This document shows, piece by piece, positions 15,261 to 21,951 of a stretch of DNA of 34,976 nt (position 1 is the stretch's first letter; each line of letters begins with the position of its first letter). The position numbers were made by a program, and so were the translations under genes. The notes beneath the pieces are model-generated. The model was given only the letters and a program-made list of their open reading frames with translations, had not been told where the DNA came from and made no database searches. This DNA is from Kribbella albertanoniae. Its GTDB lineage: Bacteria > Actinomycetota > Actinomycetes > Propionibacteriales > Kribbellaceae. The stretch lies in NCBI RefSeq assembly GCF_004348455.1, contig NZ_SMKA01000061.1, positions 1-34,976 of the forward strand, written 5' to 3'.

Positions 15261-15746
15261 GTGTGCGGGAGTGACATCTCGTACGCCCGGCACGGCTTCT
15301 CCGGTACGGCGGTACTCCGGCACCCGCTGATCCTCGGCCACGAGGTGGCGGGGCGGATCGCCGTACTGGGCGCTGGGGTTTCCGCTTGTGCCGTTGGGGA
15401 TGCGGTGACCGTGCATCCCGCTTCGCCTGGTGGCAGGTACTTCGGATCGGCAGCTTTCGACCCCCACGAGGACGGCGGCTTCTCGACGGTGGGTCGATCG
15501 GGTCGCTGGTGGTCGCGGGTTTGAAGGCGCGTGGTGCGGCTCGGGTCCTCAGTGCGGACGTTGATGCTGATGCGTTGGCGATGGCCTCGGCACTGGGTGC
15601 GGACGAGGCGTTCGATGCTCGGGTCGGGTTGCCGGCCGACATCGCCTGCTGTGCTTGGGGATCTGGTCAGCCGGGAGATCACCTGGCGGGGTTCTTACCG
15701 GTTCGACGACGAGATCACCGAGGCTGTCTTACTACGCTTGGGCTAG
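15261..15746 (+). pseudogene. L-idonate 5-dehydrogenase-like zinc alcohol dehydrogenase, fragmented
   Basis: Pieces of one medium-chain dehydrogenase lie in order but in different frames. The first, CGSDISYARHGFSG...HPLILGHEVAGRIAVLGAGV, keeps the zinc ligands Cys, His and Glu but lacks the N-terminal ~40 residues. The structural-zinc cysteine cluster is missing before RYFGSAA. A second frame reads GSIGSLVVAGLKARGAARVLSADV (the NAD-binding fold), and a third ends [22 protein letters not shown], typical of the family C-terminus. It follows the dehydrogenase remnant by seven bases. The tail overlaps the 3' end of the adenosine deaminase gene. Confidence 0.75.
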
Positions 15747-16808
15747 CGCTTCGGCGTACCAGGGCTTGATGATCCCGTCGATGATCGCGAGCCGCTCGTC
15801 GAACGGGATGAAGGCGGACTTCATCGCATTGATCGCGAACCACCGGAAGTCCGCCAGCCCGTAGTCGAAGGCCTCCGCCAGCAACGCCAGCTCGCGGCTC
15901 ATCGACGTACCGGACATCAACCGGTTGTCGGTGTTGACCGTGACCCGGAAGCGCAGCTTGGTGAGCAACCCGATCGGGTGCTCGGCGATCGACTCGGCCG
16001 CACCGGTCTGCAGGTTCGAACTCGGGCACATCTCCAGCGGAATCCGCCGATCCCGCACGTACGCCGCCAGCCGCCCCAGCTCGACCTTCTCGCCGGCCGG
16101 GTCGTGGCTGATGTCGTCGATGATCCGCACACCGTGCCCGAGCCGGTCCGCCCCACACCACTGGATCGCCTGCCAGATCGACGGCAACCCGAACGCCTCG
16201 CCCGCGTGGATGGTGAAGTGCGCGTTCTCGCGCTGCAGATACTCGAACGCATCCAGATGACGGGTGGGCGGATACCCAGCCTCGGCACCCGCGATGTCGA
16301 ACCCCACCACGCCCGCATCCCGGTACGCCACCGACAGCTCCGCGATCTCCATCGACCGCGCCTGATGCCGCATCGCCGTCAGCAACTGCCGCGCCACGAT
16401 CGGCCGCTCCGCCACCGCCATCCCGTGCTCGAACCCCTCCCGCACGGCATCCACCACCTGCTCCAGCGACAACCCCTTGGTCAGATGCTGCTCCGGCGCA
16501 TACCGAACCTCCGCATACACCACCCCGTCCGCCGCCAGATCCTGCACACACTCACTGGCCACCCGCTTGATCGCCTCAGCCGTCTGCATCACCGCCACCG
16601 TGTGATCAAACGTCTCCAGATACCGCTCCAACGACCCCGAGTCCGCCGACTCCACGAACCAGGCCCCCAGCTCGGCGGGATCCTCCCGCGGCACCTTGTG
16701 CCCGACATCCTTCGCCAGCTCCACCACAGTCCCCGGCCGCAACCCACCATCAAGATGGTCATGCAAAAGTACCTTCGGCGCTGCGTTGAGCTGTTCCGGC
16801 GTGATCAT
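15732..16808 (-). CDS. add: Adenosine deaminase
   Basis: A 358-residue amidohydrolase that converts adenosine (or deoxyadenosine) to inosine in purine salvage. [10 protein letters not shown] near the N-terminus gives the first two zinc histidines, HAGEAFG the third His and the catalytic Glu, LGHGVRI the proton-relay His, and TDNR the metal-binding Asp with a small-residue change from the more usual [13 protein letters not shown] is also family-typical. Start ATG 16808 ([22 protein letters not shown]). It is divergent from the nuclease gene; the ~100-bp gap contains short tandem ATCTGCCCC copies. A close adenine deaminase cannot be excluded. Confidence 0.9.
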   Translation of the reverse strand: MITPEQLNAAPKVLLHDHLDGGLRPGTVVELAKDVGHKVPREDPAELGAWFVESADSGSLERYLETFDHTVAVMQTAEAIKRVASECVQDLAADGVVYAEVRYAPEQHLTKGLSLEQVVDAVREGFEHGMAVAERPIVARQLLTAMRHQARSMEIAELSVAYRDAGVVGFDIAGAEAGYPPTRHLDAFEYLQRENAHFTIHAGEAFGLPSIWQAIQWCGADRLGHGVRIIDDISHDPAGEKVELGRLAAYVRDRRIPLEMCPSSNLQTGAAESIAEHPIGLLTKLRFRVTVNTDNRLMSGTSMSRELALLAEAFDYGLADFRWFAINAMKSAFIPFDERLAIIDGIIKPWYAEALAQA

Positions 16809-16907
16809 CCACCCATCTTGCCACCGGAGCCCATCTGCCCCGATCTGCCCCTGGATGCCCCAGGAATCCCTTCGTGTCGCGGGCGTGTCCCACGAAAGCG
16901 TTGCGGT

Positions 16908-17975
16908 ATGAACGACAAGCCGCGCTTCGAAAGCGCCCCTGCCCGATCATCCCTACCCACTTGGTACCCCGAACTCCTGGACAGCATCTCCGAGGACGTC
17001 TCGACCGGCCACCGCCGCGCCGTCACGGCCGCGAACCAGGAGATGCTGCGGAGCTACTGGTCCATCGGACGGAAGATCCTCGTCCGCCAGTCCGAGGAAG
17101 GCTGGGGTGCCAGCGTCATCGACCGCCTGTCCACCGACCTCAAGTCCCGCTTCCCGGGCGCCACCGGTTACTCACCCCGGAATCTCCGCTACATGCGAAC
17201 CTTCGCCGCCGCCTGGCCGGACGCGGAGTTTCTGCAACGCGCCGTTGCACAATTGCCATGGCGGCACCACGTGGCACTTCTGGGGAAGCTTGATGACGCC
17301 GAGTTGAGACTCTGGTACGCCGCGGCAGCCCTCGAGCGCGGGTGGAGTCGGGACATGCTCGCGATGCACATCGACGCCCGGTTCCACGAGCGAGCAGGCA
17401 AGGCGATCACCAATTTCGCGGAGACGATGCCGTCGGAGCGTTCCGATCTGGCGCAGCAGGCAACCCGCGATCCATACCTGTTCGACTTCCTCGGCACGAC
17501 CGACGGCTGGCACGAACGAGAGGTCGAGCAGAAGCTCGTCGAACATGTCGGCAAGTTCCTGCTGGAGCTCGGCCAAGGCTTCGCGTTCATCGGGCAGCAG
17601 GTGCGGCTCGAGCTCGGTGGCGACGAGTTCTTCTGCGATCTGCTCTTCTACCACCTCGAACTGCGCTGCTACGTCGTCGTCGAACTGAAGGCGGTGAAGT
17701 TCAACGCAGCATTCCTCGGGCAGCTTGGGCTCTACATGGCCGTGGTGGACGACATCCTCGCGAAGGACGGGGACAAGCCGACGATTGGGCTGCTCTTGTG
17801 CCGGAACAAGAACGAGGTCGTCGCCGAGTACGCGCTGCGGGGTTACAAGGCGCCGATCGGCGTGGCCGAGTGGACCGAGGCGATCGAGAACTCGCTGCCG
17901 GAGGAGTTCCAGTCGGTGCTTCCTAGCGTCGCCACGCTGGAAGCGGAGCTGTCGGAGCAGGCGCCGGAGGCCTGA
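16908..17975 (+). CDS. DUF1016 / YhcG-type PDDEXK nuclease
   Basis: ATG 16908 gives [11 protein letters not shown]..., 355 residues; the frame is open far upstream, and the ribosome site is weak. The N-terminal half is the DUF1016 winged-helix-like domain ([56 protein letters not shown]). The C-terminal half is the nuclease: [24 protein letters not shown] supplies the D-...-E-x-K core of a restriction-like fold. Family members are often near restriction-modification or other defence genes, but none is adjacent here. The gene contains a TGCAACG palindrome at 17233-17249 whose core recurs in the hairpin after the gene. Confidence 0.9.
   Translation: MNDKPRFESAPARSSLPTWYPELLDSISEDVSTGHRRAVTAANQEMLRSYWSIGRKILVRQSEEGWGASVIDRLSTDLKSRFPGATGYSPRNLRYMRTFAAAWPDAEFLQRAVAQLPWRHHVALLGKLDDAELRLWYAAAALERGWSRDMLAMHIDARFHERAGKAITNFAETMPSERSDLAQQATRDPYLFDFLGTTDGWHEREVEQKLVEHVGKFLLELGQGFAFIGQQVRLELGGDEFFCDLLFYHLELRCYVVVELKAVKFNAAFLGQLGLYMAVVDDILAKDGDKPTIGLLLCRNKNEVVAEYALRGYKAPIGVAEWTEAIENSLPEEFQSVLPSVATLEAELSEQAPEA
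17233..17249. repeat. Palindrome inside the nuclease gene
   Basis: TGCAACG-CGC-CGTTGCA, arms of seven with a three-base centre, lies in the codons for the LQRAVAQ segment. The same arms with centre CTG form the core of the hairpin at 18020-18054, and the bases to the right (CAATTGCC, ATGGCG) resemble the arms of both downstream hairpins. Confidence 0.7.
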
Positions 17976-17982
17976 CTCGCAC

Positions 17983-18017
17983 CGCCATTTGTGCAAGTGA
18001 CGCTTGCACAAATGGCG
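17983..18017. repeat. 35-bp hairpin 1 after nuclease gene
   Basis: CGCCATTTGTGCAAG (17983-17997), loop TGACG, and its exact complement CTTGCACAAATGGCG (18003-18017). It starts seven bases after the nuclease stop, between convergent genes, so it may act as a bidirectional terminator, but it has no T-run. The right arm equals TTGCACAA + ATGGCG of the nuclease gene (17246-17263) with five bases removed. Confidence 0.85.
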
Positions 18018-18019
18018 CT

Positions 18020-18054
18020 GGTCAATTCTGCAACGCTGCGTTGCAGAATTGACC
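18020..18054. repeat. 35-bp hairpin 2 after nuclease gene
   Basis: GGTCAATTCTGCAACG (18020-18035), CTG, and the exact complement (18039-18054). It is the same length as hairpin 1 and only two bases from it. Bases 18027-18051 match 17231-17255 within the nuclease gene at nearly every position. Confidence 0.85.
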
Positions 18055-18061
18055 GACGGCC

Positions 18062-18535
18062 TCAGGCCGGGTTGATGCGGAAGGCGGGGACGCCCGGGGC
18101 GACATGTTGGAGGACCTCGTCGGGGGAGTCTTTGGTGACGTCGCCTTCGAAGAAGGCTCCTACTTCCCAGGACCACTTCTTCAGGTAGAGGCGGAGGATG
18201 TCGGTCTTGTCGGCGTCGGCGAGCTCTTCGGCGTGGAAGGTTTCGGTGCTGCGGCCGAGTTGGAGGCGGGCTTCGGGGGTGGCGCGGAGGTTGCGGACCC
18301 ATTGGGTGTGGCCGCGCGGGGCTACCAGGTAGCGCTGGCCGTCGAGAATCAGGAGGTTGACGGGGGTGCTGCGCCACTCGCCGGACTTGCGGCCGCGGAC
18401 GGAGAGGACGCGGCTGCCCATCAGGCTGAGGCCGAGCTTGGTGAGCCGGGCGACGATCCGGTTGAAGACGCGCATGCTGCCCTCACCGCCGGTGAAGACG
18501 CGCTTGCTGTCGTAGGTCTGCTTGTACTCCGGCAT
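18062..18535 (-). CDS. Nitroreductase-family deazaflavin (F420)-dependent oxidoreductase
   Basis: A 157-residue split-barrel protein of the Ddn-like family. GSRVLSVRGRKSGEWRSTPVNLL and GQRYLVAPRGHTQWVRNLRATPEARL are the conserved strands that hold coenzyme F420 (or a related flavin); RLYLKKW follows. ATG 18535 is chosen because AAGGAG lies eight bases upstream; GTG 18544 overlaps that site. It is divergent from a TetR gene and two matching operators separate them, so it is probably the TetR's main target, induced by a small aromatic or quinone-like compound (inference). Confidence 0.88.
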   Translation of the reverse strand: MPEYKQTYDSKRVFTGGEGSMRVFNRIVARLTKLGLSLMGSRVLSVRGRKSGEWRSTPVNLLILDGQRYLVAPRGHTQWVRNLRATPEARLQLGRSTETFHAEELADADKTDILRLYLKKWSWEVGAFFEGDVTKDSPDEVLQHVAPGVPAFRINPA

Positions 18536-18562
18536 CGCGGGCACTCCTTCTGAGCGGTTTGC

Positions 18563-18629
18563 GAGAGCAGTGCTCTCTGTTGTGATCAGTGAACACGTGA
18601 GCAGTGATCATTGTCAAGAGCACTGCTCT
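18563..18629. promoter_or_regulatory. Twin TetR operators in divergent promoter region
   Basis: GAGAGCAGTGCTCTC (18563-18577; perfect 7-1-7 palindrome) and AGAGCACTGCTCT (18617-18629; 6-1-6) are the same element in opposite orientation, 39 bp apart. A weaker palindrome centred on CACGTG (18594-18599), with TGATCA at its ends, lies midway. TTGTCA (18611-18616) may be a -35. One operator sits near each divergent gene start, as expected for a TetR controlling itself and the nitroreductase gene. Confidence 0.8.
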
Positions 18630-18652
18630 CGGTTTTGTGGCAGACTGGCGTC

Positions 18653-19342
18653 ATGAGCGCTCCACGAACCGCCCGCGAGCGGGCCCGGGCCGAGCTGACC
18701 GGCGAGATCAAGGCGGCCGCGCGGCGGCAGCTGGAGACCAGCGGGGCCGAGAGTCTGTCCCTGCGGGCGATCTCCCGCGAGCTCGGCATGGTGTCGTCGG
18801 CGCTCTACCGCTACTTCCCGAGCCGGGACGAGCTGCTCACCGCGCTCGTCATCGACGCGTACGACGCCCTCGGCGAAGCGGCCGAGAGCGCGGCCCAGAA
18901 GGAGTACCCGCACCCCCGCGAAGCCTGGGTCGCCGTGTACGCCGCCGTCCGCGACTGGGCCCGTGCCAACCCGCACGAGTACGCGCTGATCTACGGATCC
19001 CCCATCACCGGCTACCAGGCCCCGCAGACGACCGTGCAGCCCGCGGCCCGGGTGCCGATGGTCCTGCTCAACATCCTCAGCCAGGCCCATGCGGAGGGTT
19101 GGCTGCCGGAGGTGGAGGCCCCAGAACCATCCGGTCGGCTGGCCGAGCAGGTCGACACCATCGCGCCGCTGGCACCCGGCGTACCGCGGCCGATGCTCCT
19201 GCGACTGGTGATCGCATGGACCCAGCTGTTCGGGATGATCAGCTTCGAGTTGTTCGGTCAGCTGGTCGGATCGATGGACCCGGCCGACGACTTCTTCCTC
19301 GAGACCAGCCGGCAGATGGCCAAGTACGTCGGGATCAGCTGA
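18653..19342 (+). CDS. TetR-family transcriptional regulator (WHG-type C-terminal domain)
   Basis: The 229-residue protein has a TetR helix-turn-helix at about residues 15-60 (AARRQLETSGAESLSLRAISRELGMVSSALYRYFPSRDELL) and a C-terminal ligand domain with the HEYALIYGSPI segment seen in the TetR_C/WHG group. ATG 18653 follows CAGACT (18641-18646) by six bases with no ribosome site, so the transcript may be leaderless. It should bind the twin operators upstream. Its end overlaps the convergent aminoacyl-transferase gene by eight bases. Confidence 0.9.
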   Translation: MSAPRTARERARAELTGEIKAAARRQLETSGAESLSLRAISRELGMVSSALYRYFPSRDELLTALVIDAYDALGEAAESAAQKEYPHPREAWVAVYAAVRDWARANPHEYALIYGSPITGYQAPQTTVQPAARVPMVLLNILSQAHAEGWLPEVEAPEPSGRLAEQVDTIAPLAPGVPRPMLLRLVIAWTQLFGMISFELFGQLVGSMDPADDFFLETSRQMAKYVGIS

Positions 19343-20000
19343 ACGCCTTAGGGAGGGGTAGCGGCAACGCCCGCCGTACTCGAGCCACGTACTCCTCACG
19401 CGGGATCGAGATCGCACCCATCGTCGCCAGATGCTCGGTCACCCACTGGATGTCGAACACCCGCTCAGCCGCGTACTCGTCGTCCAGCAGCTCGATCAGC
19501 CCGGCCACCGCCGCCTTCGAACCATCGGTCTTGTGATGGAACATCGACTCCCCGGCGAACAGTCCGCCGATCGCGACGCCGTACAGGCCGCCCGCGAGCT
19601 CGTCGCCGTCCCAAGCCTCGACCGAGTGCACCCAGCCGAGCCGATGCAGTTCGGTGTACGACGCGATGATGTCCTGATCGATCCACGCCCCCGGCCGGCG
19701 CGGGTCCGCGCACGCCCGGATCACCTGGTCGAACGCCGTGTTCACCCGGATCTCGAACTTGCTCCGGGCCCGCCGTACCGTCCGCGTCGGCCGATACCCG
19801 GCGACCTCGATCACGCCGCGGTCCACCGGCGACCACCACAGCACCGAAGCGCGGTGGTCCGGCATCGGGAACAAACCTTGCCGGTACGCCGCCAATACCG
19901 TTCCCGGACGTAGATCCGCCCCACCGGCCACGACGTCACTGTCACCGGCGACCGACACCGGAGGGAAGTCCCACACAGACGCAGCAGGCTCGACAGGCAC
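19335..20000 (-). CDS. aat: Leucyl/phenylalanyl-tRNA--protein transferase
   Basis: The protein (221 residues from GTG 20000) transfers Leu or Phe from tRNA onto N-terminal Arg/Lys of proteins, marking them for ClpS/ClpAP in the N-end rule pathway. VLAAYRQGLFPMP, LWWSPVDRGVI, FEIRVNTAFDQVIRACA and GGLYGVAIGGLFAGESMFHHKTDGSKAAV are all highly conserved in the family. Start GTG 20000 is chosen because AGGA lies seven bases upstream and the length fits; the open frame continues further upstream. It is divergent from the EcsC-family gene. Confidence 0.93.
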   Translation of the reverse strand: MPVEPAASVWDFPPVSVAGDSDVVAGGADLRPGTVLAAYRQGLFPMPDHRASVLWWSPVDRGVIEVAGYRPTRTVRRARSKFEIRVNTAFDQVIRACADPRRPGAWIDQDIIASYTELHRLGWVHSVEAWDGDELAGGLYGVAIGGLFAGESMFHHKTDGSKAAVAGLIELLDDEYAAERVFDIQWVTEHLATMGAISIPREEYVARVRRALPLPLPKAFS

Positions 20001-20133
20001 ACACACATCCTGGACCACGGCAGGATTCCAGGGGACACCGAGGGTTTCTCCCGAGTGGCGTTGCGACGCAGCCCACGTACAGTTGAAGCACGCCTGGGTC
20101 ACTGACGCGTGAGGTCCGGCGGGAAGGAGCACC

Positions 20134-20829
20134 GTGGCCGGAGTAGCCAGGTTCGTCGCCAGTAGTCTCGCGCCCGCCGCCCAGCGGTTCGCGCCCCAAG
20201 CAGCGGCGGGCGTACTGCGCCAGATCCTCGAGTTCGCCATCGACGGGTACCAGCGTTTCCCGAGCGCCGAGCGGGTCGCGGAGAACAAACTCGACAAGGT
20301 CGGCGGTGACGTCCAGCTCGCCATCGACGCCGTGGTCGACCAGCACATCCGGCTGGCCGGCGTGCAAGGCTTCGTCACCAGCATTGGCGGCCTGGTCACG
20401 CTCCCGGTCGCCCTCCCGGCGAACATGACCGGCCTGGCCATCGTGCAGGCCCGGATGGTCGCCGCGATCGCCCACCTGCGCGGCTACGACCTCGACGACC
20501 CCCGGGTCCGTACGGCGGTCATCACCTGCCTGCTCGGCGAGGACGGCGTCACCGACCGCCTGAAGAAGTCCAGCCTGGTCACGTCACCGCTCGCGATCGC
20601 CACCGCACCCGTCTTCGACCCCGAACTCGACCGCCAGGTCTCCACCGAGGTCGTCGCCGAACTGATCGCCCGGGTCAGCGGCAAACGAATGGCCATCACG
20701 GTCACCCGCCGGGTTCCACTCCTCGGCGGCGTGGTCGGAGGAGGGGTCGACGGCTGGTCGACGTACCGGATCGGTCAGTACGCCGACAAGAGCCTCATCC
20801 GCCGGATCCGCCGCCCGATCGAGCCCTAG
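20134..20829 (+). CDS. EcsC-family protein
   Basis: GTG 20134 follows AAGGAG by four bases. The 231-residue protein carries the EcsC domain: KLDKVGGDVQLAIDAVVDQHIRLAGVQGFVTSIGGLVTLPVALPANMTGLAIVQARMVAAIAHLRGYDL is characteristic, with a hydrophobic, possibly membrane-associated core and a Gly-rich stretch (LLGGVVGGGVDGWSTYRIG) near the end. The domain's molecular role is not well defined. The next gene begins six bases after its stop, so the two are likely co-transcribed. Confidence 0.85.
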   Translation: MAGVARFVASSLAPAAQRFAPQAAAGVLRQILEFAIDGYQRFPSAERVAENKLDKVGGDVQLAIDAVVDQHIRLAGVQGFVTSIGGLVTLPVALPANMTGLAIVQARMVAAIAHLRGYDLDDPRVRTAVITCLLGEDGVTDRLKKSSLVTSPLAIATAPVFDPELDRQVSTEVVAELIARVSGKRMAITVTRRVPLLGGVVGGGVDGWSTYRIGQYADKSLIRRIRRPIEP

Positions 20830-20835
20830 CCGACC

Positions 20836-21222
20836 GTGGTCGCGCCGTTCTGGGGACCGACGCTCGACTGCCCGGACCCGCTCCGGCTGGCCGAGTTCTA
20901 CCAACAGGTGGCCGGTGGCGAGCTCACCGTGGTGACAGCTGCGTTCGTCGAGCTGCGGTTCGACGCGTTCAGCCTCGGCTTCCAGCGCGACCTGAACTAC
21001 CGAGCCCCGACCTGGCCGGATCCGCGCGTCCCACAGCAGTGTCACCTCGACTTCATGGCCGCGGACCTGGACTCCGAGCAGGCCCGCATCGTCGCAGCCG
21101 GCGCGGTCCCAACCGCCGTACAGCCAGAGCCGGCGACATTCCGTGTCTTCCTCGATCCGGCCGGCCATCCGTTCTGTCTGACCACGTGGCGGACGCCGAG
21201 CGGGCCGCCGGAATCACGTTGA
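20836..21222 (+). CDS. VOC-family (glyoxalase/bleomycin-resistance-like) protein
   Basis: A 128-residue single VOC domain with two beta-alpha-beta-beta-beta halves: LDCPDPLRLAEFYQQVAGG at the start and FRVFLDPAGHPFCLTTW at the end, the latter typical of this superfamily (the ExxGN-like metal position is replaced). HLDFMAADLDSEQARIVAAGAV forms the second half. GTG 20836 is only six bases after the EcsC stop, with no ribosome site of its own, suggesting coupled translation. Substrate unknown. Confidence 0.85.
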   Translation: MVAPFWGPTLDCPDPLRLAEFYQQVAGGELTVVTAAFVELRFDAFSLGFQRDLNYRAPTWPDPRVPQQCHLDFMAADLDSEQARIVAAGAVPTAVQPEPATFRVFLDPAGHPFCLTTWRTPSGPPESR

Positions 21223-21250
21223 GCTCAGCAGACCCCAGTCCCAAGCCACG

Positions 21251-21850
21251 TCAACAGCCGCCAAGCCTGGCTGCGTTGGACTCCATCGAACCGGCCGGGT
21301 AGCGGGCGCCGCACAGGGACGAGCCAGTCCACTGCGTCCGGAACGACCGCCAAGGACCGCTCTCCGTGGTGTACGAGCGTCCGCCGGGCTTGCAGACGTG
21401 GTACGAGTACCGGCCGGCGTACACCCGGGTCCCGGACCACACGACGTACCGGCGCTGCCTCGGAGGCACGGGAAACGTCCAGGTATCGGTGATCGACTTC
21501 GAGGTGGTCCACGATCCGGCGACCGCCAGCTTCGCGCCGATGGTGACGCTCGCCTTGGCGAGGATGACGCCGGCCTTCACCGACGCTTCCGCGGTGACGT
21601 CGATGCCGGCGGAGAACGTCCGGTCCTTCTTGATCGTGATCGATCGGGTCAGCGTGCTGCCCGGCGCGATCGAGATGCCTTGCATGTGGGTCGGTGCGTT
21701 GCTGACCTTGGTCCCGCTGATCGTCGCCCACTTCTCGCCGGCCTTGCAGACCTGCGGATAGGCCGACGCCGTACCCGGTGCGATCGCGATCAAGGCCGGT
21801 GCCGCCAAGGCCAGAACCGCTGTGATCCGGATCCCCCTACGAACCTTCAT
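21251..21850 (-). CDS. Secreted beta-rich protein, unknown function
   Basis: ATG 21850 is preceded by GAGGTGA. MKVRRGIRITAVLALAAPALIAIAPGTASA is a clear Sec signal peptide ending at Ala-Ser-Ala. The mature 170 residues hold long alternating Ser/Thr and hydrophobic stretches (GSTLTRSITIKKDRTFSAG, SVKAGVILAKASVTIG, GSWTTSKSITDTWTFPVPP) and three Cys. Alternating amphipathic strands of this kind occur in beta-hairpin pore formers of the aerolysin group, but I cannot assign the family; similar small actinobacterial secreted proteins have no known role. Confidence 0.75.
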   Translation of the reverse strand: MKVRRGIRITAVLALAAPALIAIAPGTASAYPQVCKAGEKWATISGTKVSNAPTHMQGISIAPGSTLTRSITIKKDRTFSAGIDVTAEASVKAGVILAKASVTIGAKLAVAGSWTTSKSITDTWTFPVPPRQRRYVVWSGTRVYAGRYSYHVCKPGGRSYTTESGPWRSFRTQWTGSSLCGARYPAGSMESNAARLGGC

Positions 21851-21951
21851 GAGTCACCTCTGTCCGTTTCCGGCACCCACTGTGAGCGCCGTGCAACAGA
21901 CTGGCGCGGGCTGCTACGACCGAACAGGGACAAAGTGGTACACCACTGCCG

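Noticed and set aside
16809..16907. Tandem ATCTGCCCC copies as an iteron-like array
   Set aside because: Only two full copies and one partial copy; too few to support an origin or array.
17983..18054. CRISPR-like repeat pair
   Set aside because: The two hairpins differ in sequence and there is no spacer array or cas gene.
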